A DNA stretch of 64,000 nucleotides from Kuschelorhynchus macadamiae (Eukaryota > Arthropoda > Insecta > Coleoptera > Curculionidae): the NCBI GenBank assembly GCA_030620095.1, contig JAUTXW010002195.1, positions 818,501 through 882,500 of the forward strand, in the 5' to 3' direction. The translations under genes were made by a program, and so were the position numbers. The notes beneath the pieces were generated by a model. The model made no database searches. It was not told where the DNA came from and worked only from the letters and a program-made list of their open reading frames with translations. Below, piece after piece: positions 55,891 to 64,000 of the stretch. Position 1 is the first letter of the stretch. The number at the start of each line of letters is the position of its first letter.

Positions 55891-55929
55891 TTTTTCCAAA
55901 TAGTTTTCAAGATAATCCGGGTCGTTGTA

Positions 55930-56400
55930 CAAACCAAAGAAATAGTGACTCTAGTTTCTGGTAAGTTAATGAAACAAAACAAAAGTTGTTGCACAAAAAC
56001 TTAGTTGAAAAAAATAAGGATTTGTCTAGATTATTCTATTAGGATTAATCATGCTTTGAAGTCACATCGTTATCCACTTTCGACACCTGATGGCAAACTG
56101 CAAGATTTTGATATCCATATTGATCAAATGCATTCTTCAAATAGAATGTTCACAGAACACCATCAGTACAGCTATAGATTTGTTGTAGGTTTTAACAAGT
56201 AACAGGCACGTTGCTGAGTGGACTAATTGGAGTAGAAGACTTTATATGTAACATTTAAATTTCTGGACGTAGTATGGAAAAACATAATGAACACTTGAAG
56301 CAAGCATTTGAACGAAGTCAAGAATATAAATTTCACATAAGATCCCGAAAAATGTTGTGTCGGAATGACAGAAATAAAGTATTTTAAATCAAAATAAAAT
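55930..56400 (+). pseudogene. Gypsy LTR-retrotransposon RT fossil
   Basis: It reads IRICLDYSIRINHALKSHRY and PLSTPDGKLQDFD (fingers of Ty3/Gypsy RT), then YSYRFVVGF. After frame changes LSGLIGVEDFICN, GRSMEKHNEHLKQAFERSQE and MTEIKYF-like sequence mark the region past the catalytic box, which itself is mutated. No LTRs or primer-binding site were found. Confidence 0.7.
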
Positions 56401-59138
56401 TCGACGGATCCTATAAAAGCTCAAGTCATTAAAGTAATTTTACTACAAAGAATATTACCAAATTTCGGCTTTCTCTAGGACCATTTTCATTTTGATCATG
56501 CTTATCTCTCTACGTTATTGGTTATGGCTGAATAGACATTTTGCTAAATAACTTTTAAACGGTAGAAAATATCGGAATTTTTTAAATGACTAAAGAGGTT
56601 AGGGAATACAATGAAGAATGTTTTTTGGAAATAAGAAGAGTCAGTGGCGCGGTGGTAAAAACTTGAGGGGGTCTTAAGGGATCACGAACCCCCTAAAAAG
56701 TAACACATTGTGCATTTTTCTAAAATCTATAATAATAGCCATTTTGTTGAGAGTGATTATAGGACCCAGTGTACCAAATTTAAATAAATTATCTTAAGAA
56801 ATGTACAAGGTGTATTAAAGAGACTAAAAAAAAAATAAAAAATGTAACACCTTGTATCTGGAAAACAAAGCATTTCCGGACCTATATTCATAGGAAGGTT
56901 TGCCTGAGAAAAAATAAAATTGCAAAAGTGGTACTTCATTTTAACCAGCCCAAAAAATATAGTAATAATTCATTGTGAATACATATGCTTATATAGAATA
57001 CACTGTGTCTCAAACATAAGAAATTGTGTCATGTTCAGCCCCGCATCATCTAAACAGATGATCTTAAGTGAATTAAGTAAATACTCCGAAGAATGTTTCC
57101 TTTAGGGACAAAATTCAGGCCCATCGCTGTTTTCTGAAAAATGAAATTCTTAAAACGAACCGTGAACGAATTTAACAGCTTAATATTTTTGCTACAAAGA
57201 CACAGACAGACATTTTTTGTTCTAAGCCAAGAAATTTGCTTTTAATGAAAACCGTCACTTTTTCAAGGTGTGTCTTGCTGGCGCGATGTTAAGATAAACA
57301 TTTTGAAGAGAAACTTGTTAACCCTATATGGGTTCAAAAATTTGTAAATATCTCCTCAAATACTTTTAGGGTAAAAATGGATAGAGATCGGGAAACAGAT
57401 TCAATTCTACGGATTTCGCCCAAATTTTGTAAGTTCTAATATATATTTCAATGTTTTGTTTTATACTCGATACCTGGTACCTATGTGTAAGTGTAAAGTG
57501 CCTTTTAGTTTAGTATGTTTTGTGGTCTCTTTGCCTGTAATAATATACTAATTCTAAGTCGGATTTTCTTTGGTTTGGTTTGTACTAGTTATGGTATAAG
57601 TAATTTAGGAATCCTGTTGTATTTGAAACATCCAGCATGTCACAAATCACAACTGCTTAATAACTTCATCGGACAAATTATTTCTAACAGAACTGTGCAC
57701 GAAACGAACTGTTTTTGATTAAGAAATACAGATAACATTACTAGCAAACGCCGCGCCGCTTCCTACTTACACTCTACCTATCTTTAAACAACAGAGTTAT
57801 AGAAGCAATAAGTCTACACTTAATGATTGCAAAAGCTAATTTATAACTCATGATCTTCTGGTCTATGCTGGATCAAATACGTAAACGTAAAAAAAACCAA
57901 AAGATATATCAGTGCTTAGAAATTCCATAATAGTATTATAATAGGTACAATAAAAATAACAACCAATACATAATGACTATTTTAAAACAGGTGAATGTGA
58001 TCTTGAATAGTGAGACATTTTTAAATATTTTTAAGAATGTGCGTTTTATACCATATTGAACTCCTTACTCAATAAGGTGGAATAATCGGAATACCCTTGA
58101 AACAGTTGAAAAAATACTAGACTACTTACCCTAATTTAATTTGTCTTTTTTTACTTATACATAGTTACTGTAGGCGCTTTGACAGAACTAAATTTTGAGC
58201 GAAAAATAAGGATAGTTGTATAGTAAAATAAATAATCGTTAGGGTTTGTACACATTGTAAATTCTTTCCTCTATTACAATACTGGCAAAAGATTTTTCAA
58301 TTTTGCCAACATAAACTTTGTTTCATTGATACAAAAATTTAAAAAGTTTACCATATTAAAACACACAATTAAAAAAATATGTATAAAATAAATTTTAAAT
58401 TTCACGTTTCCCAACTTTTAAGAGTATTATGAAATTTTCACCCAATATCAAGGTTAAGTATGTAGTTAAATATACTAAAAAATAAACACAAAATATTTAA
58501 CTAAGTGCCCAATTTTTTTTTTGAAATCTCATCCTTTTCAAGGCGTAATTTTTAATTTTAAAATTTGTCATCTATTTGCATAGGTCAGTATTATCTGTTA
58601 TACCTCTTTGGTTTTTAAAAAGCATCAAAAGTTTACACGCTCGCTTCCCATTTGAGTTAACAAAACATTTTTCAGAATATGTCCGTGCCTGCCTGACATA
58701 AGAAAAATCTATATATTTAAAACACTAAGCCAGATTTTTAGCAAGTTCGTGAGAGAGTTGGACTGCACCAGTTTGGATTTTTTTTAAATGATCGTCTGGT
58801 TAACAAAACCTTTCAACACTATTTTTTCTATTGCTTTATTGCGTGTTTTTTCTATATAACCAATATATTTTTCTTCAATAATATTTCTGGACAATATGGT
58901 GAATGCGCCTCATATTATTATCATTCCACTCGAAGCTTATCGCGCCATCTAACGAAAAAGGCAGAACAAGGTCTGCCTGGCCAGCTAGTATTTCCTAAAA
59001 CGAGGTCGCTCAAATTGTGTATTTTAGTGCTGCTAAGAAATTAGAAAAATTCCTAGAGAAATCTGAAAAAAAAAATAAATTTTGTGAACTAATTTTTATT
59101 TTGTCACGAGTTTATTCAAAGAGATTTTTTAAAATATA
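56401..59138. other. AT-rich stretch, one dispersed repeat module, no gene seen
   Basis: Around 56845-56950 is a CACCTTGTATCTGGAAAACAA module with CATTTCCGGACCTATATTC, related to the TTTGCGGACATA repeats. Nothing else is recognisable. Confidence 0.45.
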
Positions 59139-59810
59139 CAGTGTGTCCCATATTCGCTTTCCTATATAGGGATCCCGGCTCCAATTATCCCTACACCAAA
59201 GGTTAAATGGGAAAAGTTTTAGAGGAAACTTAGCGTATTTTGGAAATATCGGCGAAATACCGAAAATGGCGGATTTCGTTTTTCACCAGTAAATCCAAAA
59301 CGGTAAATTTGACAGCTGTCAAAATGTGACATTACTCGGACACTTTTTTAAGACGAATAAGATGGCTTGTACGACATCTCTCATATTGGATTTATCGACT
59401 TTTGGAAATAGTGTAAAAGATTTGAGGATTATGGAAATATTACACCTCGTAAAGTTAGGTCTCAATTTTTTTTACGAAAGCCATGATTTATATGTAACAA
59501 AAGTGGGCTTTGACTATGACGTTAAATAATTCAAAGTTGTGTTTTAATAAGTAGTACGACTTTCTTTCAAAAAAATCATGAATCTGACACACAAATTGTC
59601 GAGACATGTTGAACATGGCCGCTATTCCCTATTCAATTGAAGAAAAGTTTGACATGTTAGCGATGTACTTGCAGTTACACAGAAACTCCGACATTGCCTC
59701 AGCTTATTTGAAGATGTAGCCCCGAACGACGGCAGCCTCATAAAACTCAATTCAGAAAAATCGCGACAGAAACATTTTACAAGCTATCGACAAAAACCAA
59801 GTGAAGAAGC
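59139..59810 (+). mobile_element. Truncated second copy of the IS630-like long-TIR element
   Basis: It starts CAGTGTGTCCCATATTCGCT after TA at 59137-59138 and follows the left arm of the element at 25294, with internal deletions, to an ATG (59613) opening MAAIPYSIEEKFDMLAMYLQ. The transposase breaks off soon after (near 59715), with a last related stretch reading SRQKHFTSYR in frame remnants. No right end is present. Confidence 0.85.
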
Positions 59811-60937
59811 TTCCATTCCCATAAATCTCGAACTTATTTAAAACTCAATTTTGCCTTAACTCAATATGCAGCATTGCAAAGATCGAGTTAGCCTCTGCTT
59901 CTGTGAATTTGCGCCTCGGCGTTATTATTAATTGCACGATCATGACCATGTAATGTTAATTATTGGTTTTAATTTTCCTTTTATAAGTTGAAACACAATA
60001 ACATTGAATATAACCCATGTCTAATCAATTAACAACAAATTTAAACTTTGATTTTTGTAGAGTTATATAATGGTGATTTCGTTTACTCTCAGACACGAAC
60101 AACATAGTCAGACTAATCCCTAGCAACTGTGACTAGAAAGGTATTTAAGAGGTTTTCAAAAATCGGGATGAAATTAAATTTATCTGTCGTCTAGGCACTG
60201 GTAGAGTGAAATTTCTGTGGCGGAAATTACTGATCATTAAAAAAAAATAAAGGGTCGCTTCTTTTTTATTCAATAATAACAGCCAACTCGCAGCATATAT
60301 TTGTTGCCACCTAGCCGGATTTTGCCTGGCTAGATCGGTTTTGCTTAAATGAAAAATGTCATATCCTCCAAAATACCGATTAGAGTGAATACTTTAAGAA
60401 TAAACAGGAGTAACGAAGAAGAACCGAAAACGCCATAAAAAAATAAGAAGTTATCTGTTCTACAAGGAATAGCTAAAAGATCCCAATTACAATAAATGGT
60501 TAGAAAATGATAAAGATATTAACACAGCAAGATGTACTATGTTTAAAACCTCGTTTAGTGTTAAGTTCGATGGAGTAAAAGGTGTGACAGTGCACAGTAA
60601 TTCGACAAAACATATCAATTTGGAGAAAGCAAGCAAGATGTCCAATATTATGACAAATTTTCTTTGTCTCATCGCAATAGTCTAGGGAATCAAATCTAGT
60701 TACTGGTTAGTCGCTGATATAACTATAAAATTTCACTTTGTAGAGCATGGACATATCTATCTTCCATCAGACTGTGGTAAGTAAAAATAAATTCAATGGA
60801 AAATATTTTTATTCTTTCAGTTTTACTTTATAAAGTGAAAATGGTAATTTTTTTCAGGAACTATGCTCGATGGGCACACTTATCGTGATTCAGCTGTAGC
60901 AATAAAAATTCACTTAAGGCAAACAAAAATGGATGCA
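59811..60937. other. Intergenic, no gene seen
   Basis: Short ORFs here lack recognisable content. Confidence 0.4.
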
Positions 60938-63455
60938 ATAATTCTAAACATATTTTCTTATTCGTGGGTTAGGAGAAAGCTCAAACAAAACACATGGATT
61001 AATTCCTGTACAACGTTTCGTATCTTTATTGAAACTTTTTCAAGCACTGAAAACATAACACAGCGTAAAAATTAAAAAATAATAAATTAACATTAAAAAT
61101 ATACCTGAATTGTTAGTGTTGTTGTGTCCACACTTTGCCCATAATTCCAAGATGTGACGTGAAGGGAAACATTTCACAACAAAAACACACCCACACACGA
61201 GAAACAGTTCTCTAATCAAAACGTAATAAGGCTACGTGTGTTCAATAAAGTGCTGAAATGCTCAACGACACTAAAATATATCGAATATCGACAAGAGATC
61301 CAACAAAAAAGTACCAAGAAAAAGTCAACTCTTTTGCGACCCTTTTAAGAGAAAACCATTGTCTAACAGAAATCCAAGAAAGAAATATGAAGATTCACAA
61401 CTCCACCCTACCGAGAATATATGGTTTAAGAAGAACACGTAAGCAAGACTTTAGGCGAAGACCCATCGTGAGTTGCATCAATACACCTTAATATTATATA
61501 ATAATAATAATTAATAATCTTGCCATCTTCCTACATTCTGTTCTTAGTCCAATAACATCTACGTATTATTTTAATGGGAAAAATTTCTTTGATTTTGTTG
61601 AGTATACAAAAAACATAATAATACCCTCGGACTACCAGTTAGTATCACTGGACGTGGTTTCTTTGTTCACGAACATTTCTAAACAATTAATCATTAATAT
61701 CATAATAAAAAACTGGAAATTTATCTCAGCATACACTGACATTCCTAAGAACCTTTTTAATAATATGATAGCATATTGTTTTGAATCCAGTTATTTTCTT
61801 TCAAAGACACTTACATCCAACTTGATGGTAGTGCCATGGGCAATCCATTGAGTCCTACATTGGCCAATATTTTAATGAACGATTTGGTGACAACCGTTTT
61901 AGACAAGCTGCCATTTATCGTGCCGTTTTTTTTCTGTACGTTGATGATTCCATAACAGCTATACCATACCATAGTACCATCCTTCATTGTTTCAATAGTT
62001 ATCACCCAAAAATACAACTTACAATTGAGAAGGAAGTTGACAAAAGACTATCATTTCTTGACACCGAAGTGATAAGAAGAGATATAGGTGAGGTAATGAC
62101 CAACTGGTATGTCAAGCCAACAAGTTTATGAAGAATACTCAACTTTTATTCCAATAATCCAATCTCTCAAATAATTGGGACTGTCAGAGGATTGCTCAAT
62201 AGAACTAAAAATCTCACCCAAATTTTTATGGCACAAATATTAAAAAGATTAAGAACGTTTTGAGAGAGAATAACTATCCGATCGGGTTCATAAACCAGTG
62301 TATTAGTCGGTTCGAAAATAAAATGAAAACAGTTGTAACAACACAAAATAACAAATCAGATATTAAATATTATAAATTTCATTTCATCAGTGGCTTGTCA
62401 TAAAAAATAAATCACTATTTTGATCAAGGAATTTCTAAATTAGCCTTTTATAATATAAAATCCACTACTACCTTATTTTCTAAAATTAAAGACACAACAC
62501 CCATAGAAAAACAATCAAATCTCATTTACAGTATTCCGTTATATTTGAGCAATAGAATATATCAACATCAGTACGATTGTCGCAATCATAACTACGTCAA
62601 GAAGAATAAAACTGCTTTGTCAAATCATCATTTTGAGACAGGCCACTGCTGGTGTAAACGAAACATCAGTGAAATGATTCACATTAATTTATCAGACACT
62701 ATAAACCTCAGGACTGATTCACAAGGGCTTAGTGCAATATATACAAACATTTAAAAAAAAATGGAAAGAAAAACACAAAAATTAGGTAATAGTAGCAAAA
62801 CATCATATAATATTATTTGTTTTTTATGTTCGTATTTTTTCTGTAATTCGTTTTAATAGTTGTATATTTAAATAACTAAACTTCAAGTTCTGTTCGCTTT
62901 TGTCTTGTTTTATCTATTAACTGCACTTGTAACTATTCAATAAGTATACAAACATTTACTTTTAATTTTAATGTTTTCCTTTGTACTATACAAATAAAAG
63001 TGTAATTGTGCCTGAACTTTGCTCGCTAAAAATTCAGGACAGTCTAATATAATAACATCTAGTTGGAACTCTTAATATCACCGTAAAACCAATTGGAGAA
63101 AAAAAATTTAAAAAAAACTCTCTTTTCCAACGGAACACGCACAAATCAGTACTTTATTGATCACACGTAGCCTTATTACGTTTTAATTAGAGAACTGTTT
63201 CTCGTGTGTGTGTGTGTTTGTTGTGAATTGTTTTCCTTCACGTCACATCTAGCAATTATGGGCAAAGTGCGGACACGACACTAACAATTCAGGTATATTT
63301 TTAATGTTAATTTATTATTTTTCAATTTTTACGCTTTGTTCTGTTTCCAGTGCTTGAAAAAGTTTCAATAAAGATATGAAACGTCGCACAGGAATTAATC
63401 CATGTGTTTTGTTTGAGCCTTCTCCTAACCCACGAATAAGAAAATATTTTTAGAA
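60938..63455 (+). mobile_element. Penelope-like element bounded by inverted arms of about 315 bp
   Basis: The left arm (about 60938-61258) and right arm (about 63143-63455) are reverse complements at high identity; both hold TTCTTATTCGTGGGTTAGGA, AATATACCTGAATTGTTAGT and CGTAATAAGGCTACGTGTG. Between them is a Penelope-like ORF on the plus strand. Inverted or otherwise complex terminal repeats are a known peculiarity of Penelope-like elements. Confidence 0.85.
61258..62754 (+). pseudogene. Penelope-like RT and GIY-YIG endonuclease, decayed
   Basis: ATG 61258 opens the N-terminal part (RDPTKKYQEKVNSFATLLRE, then PRIYGLRRTRKQDF and RRPIVSCINTP). RT motifs follow: QLVSLDVVSLFTNI (61640), a shifted AMGNPLSPTLANILMNDL and LYVDDS (61935, YVDD box), and DKRLSFLDTEV. 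The C-terminal part near 62520-62754 keeps RIYQHQYDC, NKTALSNHHFETGH and NISEMIHINL from the GIY-YIG endonuclease, but the segment with the GIY/YIG strands and Cys ligands is deleted. Several frameshifts. Confidence 0.85.
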
Positions 63456-63502
63456 TAATTGGAGAACGAAAGAAGAATACATTCCTTTCTCGATATCAAC
63501 AG

Positions 63503-63730
63503 ATGCATCTAACAAAGGTAATAGAAAGTTTTTCCCTTGCTATCCGTTTCTATGATATATTTGAGGGAATTCAGGTTTGCTTACTTGATTTCTACGAAGA
63601 GTGGGATGAATCTTCTGAGGTAGTTAAGAACTGCATAACAAACGCACTTCAGCAACTTCAATTTGATATCACAAGTGCCACTGCTTATGGAGCTGATACT
63701 TTTTTACAAACTGGAAATAATAAAGACTAA
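63503..63730 (+). pseudogene. Short hAT-like transposase fragment
   Basis: The frame reads VCLLDFYEEWDESSEVVKNC and QLQFDITSATAYGADT, resembling the core of a hAT-superfamily transposase (YGAD segment). It breaks off at a stop, and no ends are seen. Confidence 0.45.
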
Positions 63731-64000
63731 CTGTAACAGTCACATTTTATAAAATGCTATAAAATACTCGTTAAAATTACTAAGCTTTGATCTAAAGAAC
63801 TTTATGGAAATTTATAAAAAATCAAGAAGGTCAGCTGTCTGAGCATCCAACTTGAGCAGATTGTTACATTTATTTTGTATCACGTTCTTTCAATTTCTCA
63901 TACCTCGAATAAATCTTTGGGGCAGTCCAATTTAGTAATTACAGATGTATATGAAATTATGTTTGGTTAGGCTTTACTTCATCTTAAAAACGATCGTATG
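63731..64000. other. Right window edge, no gene seen
   Basis: AT-rich sequence with no recognisable feature. Confidence 0.4.

Overview
The window reads as AT-rich nuclear DNA of an arthropod, most likely an insect and perhaps a beetle. That is inferred from the mix of elements (Polinton, Crypton, Penelope, IS630-like Tc1/mariner, pogo, hAT, LINE and Gypsy remnants) and from introns inside two transposons. No single-copy host gene could be recognised. Almost everything identifiable is mobile DNA of widely differing age.

Region 1 (1 to about 13.1 kb) is most of a Polinton/Maverick, a virus-like self-synthesising transposon, cut by the left window edge. Its order is protein-primed DNA polymerase B (5' truncated), a small BIR (IAP-type) protein with a C-terminal membrane anchor, a small membrane glycoprotein, a conserved 236-aa protein and an overlapping small ORF. 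Then, on the minus strand, come chromo-integrase, a coiled-coil protein, a conserved Polinton protein and the packaging ATPase. On the plus strand follow a parvovirus-type PLA2 protein, adenain-like protease, minor capsid protein, a small basic protein, double-jelly-roll major capsid protein, a 41-aa ORF and a conserved 149-aa protein. Three small paralogous ORFs on the minus strand close the element. The ORFs lack internal stops, so the copy is young. The main irregularity is that the protease frame has no ATG for its N-terminal region and lies in the -1 frame after a retrovirus-type slippery heptamer.

Region 2 (13.1-25.3 kb) holds an IS630-like transposase fossil, a nearly intact pogo-like DDD transposon with TA target duplications, subterminal ACAATTGT motifs, a 5'-UTR intron and a PHD-like finger, a perfect 43-bp-arm hairpin, a Crypton-type tyrosine recombinase pseudogene, a long inverted-repeat element and a Tc1 fragment.

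Region 3 (25.3-34.2 kb) holds an IS630-like element with roughly 0.5-kb inverted repeats and an intron in its transposase, a long degenerate satellite-like tract rich in GCCGCCATNTTG motifs (repeated near 32.5-33.7 and 46.8-47.4 kb) and a hAT fragment.

Region 4 (34.9-49 kb) holds one LINE nested inside an opposite-strand LINE, a third LINE, two more Crypton remnants and two Penelope-like remnants.

Region 5 (49-64 kb) holds a decayed hAT element, a Tc1-like element sitting at the centre of a palindromic foldback repeat, a Gypsy pol fossil, another IS630-like copy, a Penelope-like element bounded by inverted arms of about 315 bp, and a final hAT fragment. The stretches between are AT-rich sequence in which I see no gene.
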